Below are positions 41,046 through 48,646 of a DNA stretch of 56,657 nt, one piece after another. The notes below the pieces were generated by a model, which had not been told where the DNA came from, searched no databases, and worked only from the letters and a program-made list of their open reading frames with translations. The stretch comes from Streptomyces sp. B93 (GTDB taxonomy: Bacteria > Actinomycetota > Actinomycetes > Streptomycetales > Streptomycetaceae): assembly GCF_018070565.1 (NCBI RefSeq), contig NZ_JAGPXL010000044.1:1-56657 (forward strand), read 5' to 3'. Every line of letters begins with the position of its first letter. Positions within the stretch are counted from its first letter, which is position 1. The position numbers and the translations under genes were made by a program.

Positions 41046-42167
41046 GTGACGGCGACACCCAGTTTCACCGGCGACGCGAACCCCTACGGAGGCGGCGACT
41101 CGTACGCGGACTACCGCACCGCCGACTTCCCCTTCACCCAGCACGCCAACCTCGCCGACCGGCGGCTCGGCGCCGGTGTCATCGCCGCGGGCGACGAGTT
41201 CTTCGCGGAGCGGGAGAACCTGCTGGTGCCGGAGCGGGCCGAGTTCGACCCCGAGCGCTTCGGGCACAAGGGCAAGATCATGGACGGCTGGGAGACCCGG
41301 CGCCGCCGCGGCGCCTCCGCCGAGCACCCCTGGCCCGCCGCCGACGACCACGACTGGGCGCTGGTCCGGCTCGGCGCGCCCGGGGTGATCCACGGGATCG
41401 TCGTCGACACCGCCCACTTCCGCGGCAACTACCCGCAGGCGGTGTCGGTCGAGGGCACGTCGGTCCCGGGCTCCCCCTCACCCGGGGAACTCCTCGGCGC
41501 CGACGTGAAGTGGACGACGCTGGTGCCGCGCACCCCGGTGGGCGGCCACGCGGCCAACGGCTTCACGGTGTCCGCGGCCCAGCGCTTCACCCACCTGCGG
41601 GTCAACCAGCACCCCGACGGCGGCATCGCGCGCCTGAGGGTGTACGGCGAGGTGGTCCCCGACCCGGCCTGGCTGGCGGTGCTCGGCACCTTCGACGTGG
41701 TGGCCCTGGAGAACGGCGGCCGGGTGGAGGACGCCTCCGACCTCTTCTACTCGCCCGCCGCCCACACCATCCAGCCCGGCCGCTCCCGCAGGATGGACGA
41801 CGGCTGGGAGACCCGGCGCCGCCGCGACCGGGGCAACGACTGGATCCGCTACCGGCTGGTCGCCCGCTCCGAGATCCGCGCTATCGAGATCGACACGGCG
41901 TACCTCAAGGGCAACAGCGCGGGCTGGGCGTCGGTGTCCGTCCGCGACGGCGACGGTGACGACGGCGACTGGCGGGAGGCCCTGCCCCGCACCCGCCTCC
42001 AGCCCGACACCAACCACCGCTTCGTCCTGCCGGTCCCCGCCGTCGGCACCCACGCGCGCGTGGACATCTTCCCGGACGGCGGCATCTCCCGCCTCCGCCT
42101 GTTCGGCACCCTGACACCCGACGGCACGGAGCGCCTGACGGCGCGGTACCGGGAGCTGGGCGGGTGA
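41046..42167 (+). CDS. Allantoicase
   Basis: Hydrolyses allantoate to ureidoglycolate and urea; 373 aa. The protein is an internal duplication of the allantoicase repeat: GKIMDGWETRRRR near residue 80 and RRMDDGWETRRRR near 255, each followed by a DWxxxRL block, a VDTAHFRGNYP or IDTAYLKGNSA block and a PDGGI[AS]RLR strand. GTG at 41046 is used; the AAAGGAA is 12 nt upstream, so another start a few codons earlier is possible. Second gene after allB. The next enzyme, ureidoglycolate lyase, is not encoded in this window. Confidence 0.93.
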   Translation: MTATPSFTGDANPYGGGDSYADYRTADFPFTQHANLADRRLGAGVIAAGDEFFAERENLLVPERAEFDPERFGHKGKIMDGWETRRRRGASAEHPWPAADDHDWALVRLGAPGVIHGIVVDTAHFRGNYPQAVSVEGTSVPGSPSPGELLGADVKWTTLVPRTPVGGHAANGFTVSAAQRFTHLRVNQHPDGGIARLRVYGEVVPDPAWLAVLGTFDVVALENGGRVEDASDLFYSPAAHTIQPGRSRRMDDGWETRRRRDRGNDWIRYRLVARSEIRAIEIDTAYLKGNSAGWASVSVRDGDGDDGDWREALPRTRLQPDTNHRFVLPVPAVGTHARVDIFPDGGISRLRLFGTLTPDGTERLTARYRELGG

Positions 42168-42180
42168 CGTGCGGGGCGCC

Positions 42181-42548
42181 CCAGGAGCCGTTGACGGCGG
42201 GGGCGCCCCCAGGGCGCTGACGGGCGGGGGCCCCTGGCCCGCCGACGGCGGGGGCGCCCCGGGAACTGCTGACGGCGGGGCGCGCCGGAGCCGCCGGCTC
42301 GGGCGCCCCCGGACGGGGCGTAGCCCGGCCGGGCTTCCCGCCCCCGGCCGGCGCGGTCGCGCCCGCGGCTGACGGCGCGGCGCGCCGGAGCCGCTGGTGG
42401 CGAGGGCGCGCCCTCTGGGGGCCGCTGACGGCGAGTGTGGCCCCGAGCCGCTGACGGCGAGCGCGCCCCCCGGGGCTACCGACGGCGAGCGCGCCCTCAA
42501 GGCCGCCGACGGCGGGGCGCCCCCGGGGTCGAAGGGGCGCCCCGCCGC
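42181..42548. repeat. Degenerate GC-rich repeat array around GACGGCG
   Basis: The 381-bp gap after allantoicase holds no gene I can support. It contains about nine copies of a motif close to GCCGCTGACGGCGAGCGCGC, at near 42192, 42218, 42244, 42270, 42370, 42427, 42453, 42481 and 42508, spaced mostly about 26-28 bp. GCCGCTGACGGC is itself a small palindrome (GCCG-N4-CGGC). CGCGCCGGAGCCG also occurs twice. The array could be slippage-derived, structured RNA or decayed coding repeats. Confidence 0.7.
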
Positions 42549-43292
42549 TCACGCCGCGTGGCCGCCGTCCACGGCGAACTCCGCCCCGGTGATGTACGTG
42601 GCGCCCGCCAGATGGGCGACCGTGGCGGCGACCTCGTCGGCGGTGCCGAAGCGGCCGAGGGCGGTCAGCGCGGACTGGCCCGCGGCGAAGGGCCCCTCGG
42701 CCGGGTTCATGTCGGTGTCGATGGGACCCGGGTGGACGATGTTCGCCGTGATGCCGCGCGGCCCGAGTTCCCGGGCCAGGGCCTTCGTCAGCCCCGTCAG
42801 GGCCGACTTGCTCATGGCGTAGAGGGTCCCGCCGGGTCCCGGCACCCGCTGGGTCATACAGGTGCCGATGGTGATGATCCGGCCGCCCTCGGTCATCCGC
42901 GCGGCCGCGGCCTGGGAGGCGAGGAAGACGCCCCGCACGTTCACCGCGAGGACCCGGTCCACCTCGGCGAGCGGCAGCTCCGACAGCGGCCCGAGCACCC
43001 CGACGCCCACGTTGTTCACCAGGACGTCGAGCCCGCCGAGCGCCTCCGCCGCCCGCGCGACGGCGTCCGCCGCCTCCACCGGGTCCGCGGAGTCCGCCCG
43101 AAGGGCCACCGCCCGCCGCCCGAGCGCCTCCACCGCCCGTACGACGTCCGCCGCGGCCTCCTTGCCGCTCACATAGGTGACGGCGACATCCGCCCCCGCA
43201 CCGGCCAGCCGTACGGCGGTGGCCGCGCCGATGCCCCGGCTGCCCCCGGTGACCAGGGCCTTCTTGTTCTGAAGCGTGGCATGAGAAGTCAT
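42549..43292 (-). CDS. SDR-family oxidoreductase
   Basis: Classical short-chain dehydrogenase, 247 aa. NAD(P)-binding ALVTGGSRGIGAATAV near residue 12, VLVNNVGVG, the catalytic Ser region IITIGTCMTQ (Thr/Ser about 12 residues before the Tyr) and YAMSKSA with catalytic Tyr and Lys, then HPGPIDTDMNP and the C-terminal GAEFAVDGGHAA. Substrate unknown. Start at 43292 is used; an ATG at 43313 would add a near-duplicate of the first residues (MTSRTTL then MTSHATL). It faces the repeat array at its 3' end. Confidence 0.88.
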   Translation of the reverse strand: MTSHATLQNKKALVTGGSRGIGAATAVRLAGAGADVAVTYVSGKEAAADVVRAVEALGRRAVALRADSADPVEAADAVARAAEALGGLDVLVNNVGVGVLGPLSELPLAEVDRVLAVNVRGVFLASQAAAARMTEGGRIITIGTCMTQRVPGPGGTLYAMSKSALTGLTKALARELGPRGITANIVHPGPIDTDMNPAEGPFAAGQSALTALGRFGTADEVAATVAHLAGATYITGAEFAVDGGHAA

Positions 43293-43490
43293 GAGAGTGG
43301 TTCGAGAAGTCATGCGTCCATTCCAGCGGCGCCCGCACGGCGACGCTGGCGGCGAACGGACAAGGACGTCACCCCCGGTCCGGTCCGCGCGAACCGATGA
43401 GTTGCGGCCGCCCGCGGGGTCTGCCCTGATGACAGACAGACGGCGCACCCGACGGTCACCGACCGCGCACCGGAAAGGCAGGCACCCGCC

Positions 43491-44117
43491 ATGGGCAAGC
43501 TCGTCCTCACCACCTTCGTCACCCTCGACGGCGTCTACCAGGCCCCCGGCGGCCCCACCGAGGACCCCAGCGGCGGCTTCGACCAGGGCGGTTGGAGCGT
43601 GCCGTACGGCGACGAGGACTTCGGCCGCTTCATGACCGAGGTCTTCGACCACGTCGGCGCCTTCCTGCTCGGCCGCCGCACCTACGACATCTTCGCCGCC
43701 CACTGGCCGAGGGTGACCGACCCCGCCGACCCGATCGCCGCCAAGCTGAACGGCCTGCCGAAGTACGTCGCCTCCAGCACCCTCACCGACCCCGGCTGGG
43801 CGGGCACCACGGTGATCTCCGGCGACCTCGGCAAGGAGGTCACCGCCCTGAAGGAGCGCACCGACGGCGAACTCCAGGTGCACGGCAGCGGCGCCCTGGC
43901 CCACTCCCTGCTCGCCCAGGACCTCGTCGACACCGTGCACCTGCTGACCTTCCCGGTCGTCCTCGGCGCCGGGCGCAGGCTGTTCGCCGAGGGCGCCGTC
44001 CCGACCGCCTTCCGGCACACCGGCGGACGGATCACCGGGGCGGGCGTGTCCATCCAGTCGTACGACCTGGTGGGCCGCCCCGCCTACGGCTCCTACGAAC
44101 TCCCCGAGACCGCGTAG
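43491..44117 (+). CDS. RibD C-terminal/dihydrofolate-reductase-like protein
   Basis: A 208-aa protein of the RibD_C/YwjB group: KLVLTTFVTLDGVYQAPGGP at the N-terminus, FLLGRRTYDIFAAHWP, LPKYVASSTLTDPGW and LQVHGSGALAHSLLAQDLVDTVHLLTFPVVLGAGRRLF. An NADPH-dependent reductase role is expected, but substrates are generally unknown for this group. It stands alone, with GGAAAGGCA about 6 nt before the ATG, divergent from the SDR gene. Confidence 0.9.
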   Translation: MGKLVLTTFVTLDGVYQAPGGPTEDPSGGFDQGGWSVPYGDEDFGRFMTEVFDHVGAFLLGRRTYDIFAAHWPRVTDPADPIAAKLNGLPKYVASSTLTDPGWAGTTVISGDLGKEVTALKERTDGELQVHGSGALAHSLLAQDLVDTVHLLTFPVVLGAGRRLFAEGAVPTAFRHTGGRITGAGVSIQSYDLVGRPAYGSYELPETA

Positions 44118-44146
44118 GCGGGGCGGCTCCCCGAGAGCGACGGGCC

Positions 44147-44347
44147 TCAGCGGGACTTCAGGCTCTCCGCGGCGGCGAACAGCGCCCCCGCCAGCACCAC
44201 CAGGATGACGCTGGCGAAGATCTCGTAGCCGTCGAGGACACCGATCCGCTGTACGAGACCCGCGTCCCAGTCGGTGAACTCGTGCACCAGGCCCAGCACG
44301 CCCTGCACCAGGGCGAGGAATCCGAGTAGCTCAAGCAACTGCCTCAT
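44147..44347 (-). CDS. Small membrane protein
   Basis: A 66-aa protein with two hydrophobic helices: LLELLGFLALVQGVLGLVH and YEIFASVILVVLAGALFAAAE, joined by a short charged loop, so probably a two-TM hairpin. ATG at 44347 is preferred because GAGG lies about 9 nt upstream; 44371 is an alternative. Divergent from the two-component system, with a large inverted repeat in the gap. Function unknown; shared control with the kinase is possible. Confidence 0.65.
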   Translation of the reverse strand: MRQLLELLGFLALVQGVLGLVHEFTDWDAGLVQRIGVLDGYEIFASVILVVLAGALFAAAESLKSR

Positions 44348-44406
44348 GGTCAGGACCCTCACCCAGCGCATCCCTCACGCACATCGGCCCGGTGGCGAGA
44401 CACGTG

Positions 44407-44439
44407 CGACGAAAGTCGACGATGCGCCGACTTTCGTCG
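44407..44439. promoter_or_regulatory. Inverted repeat before the two-component system
   Basis: Perfect 12-bp arms CGACGAAAGTCG (44407-44418) and CGACTTTCGTCG (44428-44439) with a 9-nt spacer; arms start 21 bp apart. It lies between the divergent small membrane gene and the histidine kinase gene, so it is a good candidate operator for the LuxR-type response regulator. Confidence 0.6.
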
Positions 44440-44480
44440 ACGGTCACCCGCGCGCTGCGGTCCCGGGGGTCACCGCTGCG

Positions 44481-44486
44481 TAGATT
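44481..44486 (+). promoter_or_regulatory. -10 box for the histidine kinase gene
   Basis: TAGATT ends 8 nt before the GTG at 44495, implying a leaderless mRNA. No strong -35 is visible, which would fit activation through the upstream inverted repeat. Confidence 0.45.
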
Positions 44487-44494
44487 TGTCGACC

Positions 44495-45784
44495 GTGAGG
44501 GACAACAAGAGGACGCGGACGGCATCCGCGTCCGCACCACCGGCGGAGTCGGCCGCGGCGGCGTTCGCGGGGCGTCGATGGCTGTACCCGTCCGCCCTCG
44601 TGCACCAGCTCGACTCCGGCCCCGACGGCGGACCGGCCGGACGGCGGCCCCGCCGCACCGCCCGGGACTGGGTCGTCGACTTCGCCTGCTTCCTCGCGGC
44701 CGTCGCCATCGGCATCGCGAGCGCCGACGTCGTCGCCGACGACCCCGCCACCCCGTACGCCCTCGCCGTGCTCGACCAGTGCCTGGGCGCCCTCGCCTGC
44801 GCCGCCGTCTGGCTGCGGCGCCGCTGGCCCGTCGGACTGGCCGTCGCGCTGACCGTCCTCGCGCCCCTCTCGCTGACCTCCGCCGGTGCCGCGCTCGTCG
44901 TCCTGTTCACGCTCGCCGTGCACCGGCCCTTCCGGTACCTGGCCTGGATCGGCGGCGCCAACCTCGCGCTGACTCCGCTGATCTACTGGCTGCGCCCGGA
45001 CCCGACGATGACGTATCCGACGGCCGTCGTGCTCACCGTCCTGCTGATCGCCACCGTCGGCGGCTGGGGCATGTTCGTGCGGTCCCAGCGGCAGCTCATG
45101 CTGACCCTGCGCGACCGTGCCCGGCGGGCCGAGCGGGAGGCCCGGCTGCGGGCCGAGCAGGCGCAGCGGCTGGCCCGCGAGGCCATCGCGCGCGAGATGC
45201 ACGACGTCCTCGCCCACCGGCTGACGCTGCTCAGCGTGCACGCGGGTGCCCTGGAGTTCCGGCCGGACGCGCCCCGCGAGGAGATCGGACGGGCCGCCGG
45301 GGTCATCCGGGAGAGCGCGCACGAGGCGCTCCAGGACCTGCGGGAGATCATCGGCGTGCTGCGCGCCGCCGAACCCGACGACGCGGGCCGCCCGCAGCCG
45401 ACCCTCGGCGCGCTGGACGCGCTGGTCGCCGAGTCCCGCGAGGCCGGGATGAAGGTCACCCTCGACAACCGAGTCACCGACCCCGGACGCGTCCCCGCCT
45501 CCGTCGGCCGCACCGCCTACCGGATCGCCCAGGAGGGCCTCACCAACGCCCGCAAGCACGCCCCCGGCACCGAGGTCACCGTCTCCGTCCGGGGCGGACC
45601 CGGCGAAGGGCTCGTGGTCGGCGTACGCAACCCGGCCCCGGAGGGTGACGTGCCGCCCGTGCCCGGCTCGGGGCAGGGGCTGATCGGGCTGACCGAGCGG
45701 GCGACGCTGGCCGGGGGACGGCTGGAGCACGGGCCGCGGCCGGACGGCGGGTTCGCGGTGCGGGCGTGGCTGCCGTGGGGATGA
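44495..45784 (+). CDS. Sensor histidine kinase (HisKA_3 family)
   Basis: A 429-aa kinase. A basic N-terminus is followed by four to five membrane helices (about residues 60-190, e.g. FACFLAAVAIGIASADVV, ALTVLAPLSLTSAGAALVVLF, TAVVLTVLLIATVGGW). Then comes a coiled segment and the HisKA_3 phospho-acceptor region AIAREMHDVLAHRLTLLSVHAG with its His. The ATPase domain has AYRIAQEGLTNARKHAPG (N box) and GSGQGLIGLTERATLAGG (G box). GTG at 44495 fits a leaderless start; a TTG at 44486 is possible. The cognate response regulator follows 71 bp downstream. Confidence 0.9.
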   Translation: MRDNKRTRTASASAPPAESAAAAFAGRRWLYPSALVHQLDSGPDGGPAGRRPRRTARDWVVDFACFLAAVAIGIASADVVADDPATPYALAVLDQCLGALACAAVWLRRRWPVGLAVALTVLAPLSLTSAGAALVVLFTLAVHRPFRYLAWIGGANLALTPLIYWLRPDPTMTYPTAVVLTVLLIATVGGWGMFVRSQRQLMLTLRDRARRAEREARLRAEQAQRLAREAIAREMHDVLAHRLTLLSVHAGALEFRPDAPREEIGRAAGVIRESAHEALQDLREIIGVLRAAEPDDAGRPQPTLGALDALVAESREAGMKVTLDNRVTDPGRVPASVGRTAYRIAQEGLTNARKHAPGTEVTVSVRGGPGEGLVVGVRNPAPEGDVPPVPGSGQGLIGLTERATLAGGRLEHGPRPDGGFAVRAWLPWG

Positions 45785-45854
45785 CCGGCGCGGGGTCGCG
45801 GGGCGGGTGCACGGGCGGGCACTACGCGCGCGTGGAGCGTGATTACGTAACCCC

Positions 45855-46544
45855 ATGACTGCGACCGCGATCAGACTGCTGCTCGTCGACGACGACCCTC
45901 TGGTGCGGGCGGGGCTGTCCCTCATGCTGGGCGGCGCCGCCGACATCGAGATCGTCGGCGAGGCGGGCGACGGCGGCGAGGCGGAGGCGCTGGCCGCGCG
46001 CACCCGGCCCGACGTCGTGCTGATGGACATCCGCATGCCCGCCGTGGACGGTCTCACCGCCACCGAGCGGCTGCGAGCCCGCCCGGACGCCCCGCAGGTC
46101 GTCGTCCTGACCACCTTCCACGCCGACGAGCAGGTGCTGCGCGCCCTGCGCGCGGGCGCCGCCGGGTTCGTCCTCAAGGACACGCCGCCCGCCGAGATCC
46201 TGGACGCGGTGCGCCGGGTCGCCGCCGGTGACCCGGTGCTGTCGCCCACCGTCACCCGGCAGTTGATGGCCCACGCGGCCGGAACCCCCGCCGACACCCG
46301 GCGCTCCCGCGCGCGCGAGCGCGTCACCGCCCTCAACGAACGGGAGCGCGAGGTCGCCGTCGCGGTCGGCCGGGGCCTCGCCAACGCCGACATCGCCGCG
46401 GCGCTCTACATGAGCGTCGCCACCGTCAAGACCCATGTCTCGCGCATCCTGGCCAAGCTCGACCTCAACAACCGGGTCCAGATCGCGCTGCTCGCCCACG
46501 ACGCCGGACTGCTGGAGGGGACGGAGGGCGGTGACGGGCCCTAG
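45855..46544 (+). CDS. LuxR/NarL-type response regulator
   Basis: A 229-aa regulator: receiver domain with acidic pair DDD at 12-14, phospho-acceptor Asp58 in VVLMDIRMPAVDG, Thr in VVLTTF and Lys in VLKDTPP; C-terminal HTH with LNEREREVAVAVGRGLANADIAAALYMSVATVKTHVSRILAKL. Partner of the kinase just upstream. Likely binds the inverted repeat at 44407-44439. The regulated genes beyond that are unknown; the divergent small membrane protein is the nearest candidate. Confidence 0.93.
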   Translation: MTATAIRLLLVDDDPLVRAGLSLMLGGAADIEIVGEAGDGGEAEALAARTRPDVVLMDIRMPAVDGLTATERLRARPDAPQVVVLTTFHADEQVLRALRAGAAGFVLKDTPPAEILDAVRRVAAGDPVLSPTVTRQLMAHAAGTPADTRRSRARERVTALNEREREVAVAVGRGLANADIAAALYMSVATVKTHVSRILAKLDLNNRVQIALLAHDAGLLEGTEGGDGP

Positions 46545-46592
46545 CCGTACTGTCCCAGGGGCACGGCCGGGGGAGCCGGGGGACGGCCGCCG

Positions 46593-47615
46593 TCAGCCCA
46601 TCACCGGCTCGATCCACCCCGGGATCTCCGACAGGCGCACCGGGCGGTGCTCCCGGCGGGACAGGTCGCAGGCCTCGGCGACGCGCAGCGCCTGCAGGGC
46701 CTCGCGGCCGTCGCAGGGGTTGGCGCGCTCCCCCCGGACCACCTCGACGAAGGCGTGCAGTTCGGCCTCGTAGGCGGGTCCGAAGCGTTCCAGGAAGCCG
46801 GTCCACGGCTTGGACGCGGCGGGCGGGCCGGTCGGCTCGGTGGAGGCGATCGGGGTGCGGTCGTCGAGCCCGACGACGATCTGGTCCAGCTCCCCGGCCA
46901 GCTCCATGCGCACGTCGTAGCCCGCCCCGTTCAGCCGGGTCGCGGTGGCTGTGGCGAGGGTGCCGTCGTCGAGGGTGAGCACCGCCGCTGCGGTGTCGAT
47001 GTCCCCGGCCTCACGGAACACCGCGGGCCCGGCGTCGGACCCGGTGGCGTACACGTCGACGACCTCGTGCCCGGTCAGCCAGCGCAGTACGTCGAAGTCG
47101 TGGATCAGCGTGTCCCGGTACAGGCCGCCGGAGAGCGGCAGATAGGCGGCCTCGGGCGGCGCCTGGTCGGAGGTGACGGCCCGGATGGTGTGCAGCCGTC
47201 CGAGGCGCCCGGCGCGCACCGCGTCCCGCGCGCCCGCGTAGCCGGTGTCGAAGCGGCGCTGGAAGCCCATGTGCAGGACCGTGCCCGCCGTCTCGACCTC
47301 CGCGATGGCGTTCAGCGTGCCGGTCAGGTCCAGGGCGATCGGCTTCTCGCAGAACACCGGCAGCCCGGAGCGGGCGGCTCGGCCGATCAGCTCGGCGTGC
47401 GCGGAGGTCGCCGTGGTGATCACCACCGCGTCCACGCCCCACTTGAAGATCTCGTCCACGCCCGGGGCCGCCGTCTCCCCGAGCTGGTTCGCCAGCTCCT
47501 GTGCCCGTAAGGGGTCGGCGTCCGTGAGGATCAAGGACCCCACGTCCCGGTGCCTGCTGAGCGTTCTTGCATGGAACGTGCCGATGCGGCCCGTACCGAT
47601 GACCCCGATGCGCAT
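46593..47615 (-). CDS. Gfo/Idh/MocA oxidoreductase, inositol-dehydrogenase-like
   Basis: NAD(P)-dependent dehydrogenase, 340 aa. RIGVIGTGRIGTFHARTL is the Rossmann motif and PVFCEKPIALD the family EKP motif with its Lys. YRDTLIHDFDVLRWLTG carries the Asp/His active-site pair typical of myo-inositol 2-dehydrogenases. It is divergent from a GntR regulator; the gap holds TGTCCGGACA, which recurs before the ABC sugar transporter. A role in using inositol or a related polyol taken up by that transporter is inferred. ATG at 47615 chosen from the Rossmann start. Confidence 0.9.
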   Translation of the reverse strand: MRIGVIGTGRIGTFHARTLSRHRDVGSLILTDADPLRAQELANQLGETAAPGVDEIFKWGVDAVVITTATSAHAELIGRAARSGLPVFCEKPIALDLTGTLNAIAEVETAGTVLHMGFQRRFDTGYAGARDAVRAGRLGRLHTIRAVTSDQAPPEAAYLPLSGGLYRDTLIHDFDVLRWLTGHEVVDVYATGSDAGPAVFREAGDIDTAAAVLTLDDGTLATATATRLNGAGYDVRMELAGELDQIVVGLDDRTPIASTEPTGPPAASKPWTGFLERFGPAYEAELHAFVEVVRGERANPCDGREALQALRVAEACDLSRREHRPVRLSEIPGWIEPVMG

Positions 47616-47657
47616 GGAATCAAGGTGGGGTCCGACCCACCGCCCTGTCAATCCGTA

Positions 47658-47667
47658 TGTCCGGACA
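47658..47667. promoter_or_regulatory. Candidate GntR operator between dehydrogenase and regulator genes
   Basis: Perfect 10-bp palindrome TGTCCGGACA in the gap between the divergent dehydrogenase (46593-47615) and GntR (from 47718) genes. A longer version occurs at 48506-48517. Confidence 0.6.
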
Positions 47668-47717
47668 ATCGGACTACACAACTTCCCGTCAACAGTTCAC
47701 GGAGCTACGCTCGGCGC

Positions 47718-48482
47718 GTGCCGAAACCTGAAGTGGACCCGACCGTGTCGCTCGCCCTCAGTGTGGACCGGAGTTCTCCGGTGCCGCTGTACTTCCAGCT
47801 GTCGCAGCAGCTGGAGGCCGCGATCGAGCACGGGACGCTCACCCCCGGCAGCCTGCTGGGCAATGAGATCGAACTGGCCGCCCGGCTCGGCCTGTCCCGG
47901 CCCACCGTCCGCCAGGCCATCCAGTCGCTGGTCGACAAGGGCCTGCTGGTGCGCCGCCGCGGCGTCGGCACCCAGGTCGTGCACAGCCAGGTCAAGCGGC
48001 CACTGGAGCTGAGCAGTCTCTACGACGACCTGGAGGCGGCCGGTCAGCGCCCGGCGACGAAGGTCCTGGTCAACACGGTCGTCGCGGCCTCCGCCGAGGT
48101 GGCGGCCGCGCTCGGCGTCCCCGAGGGCGGCGACGTCCACCGGGTCGAACGGCTGCGGCTGGCACACGGCGAGCCGATGGCGTACCTGTGCAACTTCCTG
48201 CCGCCGGGGCTGCTCGACCTGGACACCGCGCAGCTGGAGGCCACCGGCCTGTACCGGCTGATGCGGTCCGCCGGGATCACCCTGCACAGCGCCCGCCAGT
48301 CCATCGGCGCCCGCGCCGCCACCGTCGACGAGGCCGAACGGCTCGGCGAGCCCGAGGGCGCCCCCCTGCTCACCATGCAGCGCACCACCTTCGACGACAC
48401 CGGCCGCGCGGTCGAGTACGGCACCCACACCTACCGCCCGTCCCGCTACGCCTTCGAGTTCCAGCTGCTCGTACGCCCGTAG
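47718..48482 (+). CDS. GntR-family regulator with UTRA domain
   Basis: A 254-aa regulator: N-terminal GntR winged helix (PLYFQLSQQLEAAIEHG, LGNEIELAARLGLSRPTVRQAIQSLVDKGLLVRRRGVGTQV) and C-terminal UTRA ligand-binding domain (VHRVERLRLAHGEPMAYLCNFLP, LLTMQRTTFDDTGRAVEYGTHTYRPSRYAFEFQL), i.e. the HutC subfamily, which usually senses sugars or small acids. GTG start at 47718 lies 7 nt after TACGCT, so possibly leaderless. The same palindrome flanks it on both sides, pointing to control of the dehydrogenase, itself and the ABC transporter. Confidence 0.92.
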   Translation: MPKPEVDPTVSLALSVDRSSPVPLYFQLSQQLEAAIEHGTLTPGSLLGNEIELAARLGLSRPTVRQAIQSLVDKGLLVRRRGVGTQVVHSQVKRPLELSSLYDDLEAAGQRPATKVLVNTVVAASAEVAAALGVPEGGDVHRVERLRLAHGEPMAYLCNFLPPGLLDLDTAQLEATGLYRLMRSAGITLHSARQSIGARAATVDEAERLGEPEGAPLLTMQRTTFDDTGRAVEYGTHTYRPSRYAFEFQLLVRP

Positions 48483-48505
48483 GCACGGCGTTCCGGGCCG
48501 TCGTG

Positions 48506-48517
48506 TTGTCCGGACAA
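48506..48517. promoter_or_regulatory. Candidate GntR operator before the ABC sugar transporter
   Basis: Perfect 12-bp palindrome TTGTCCGGACAA, 130 bp before the transporter start codon. It shares the core TGTCCGGACA with the site at 47658-47667. Confidence 0.65.
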
Positions 48518-48646
48518 GTCGGCAGGATCACAGCCCCCGGCCGCGCTGCCCCACGCCCATGTGTTCGATACTGGGGCGTTTGGGGCTGGTGGGACCACCA
48601 GCCCCCGCGCACGCACGACAGAACACGGCAAGAAGGGCACGGCCTC

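Noticed and set aside
42168..42548. Proline/alanine-rich protein gene in the repeat array
   Set aside because: Several frames are open, none has a convincing start, ribosome binding site or consistent codon bias, and the frames run into known genes.
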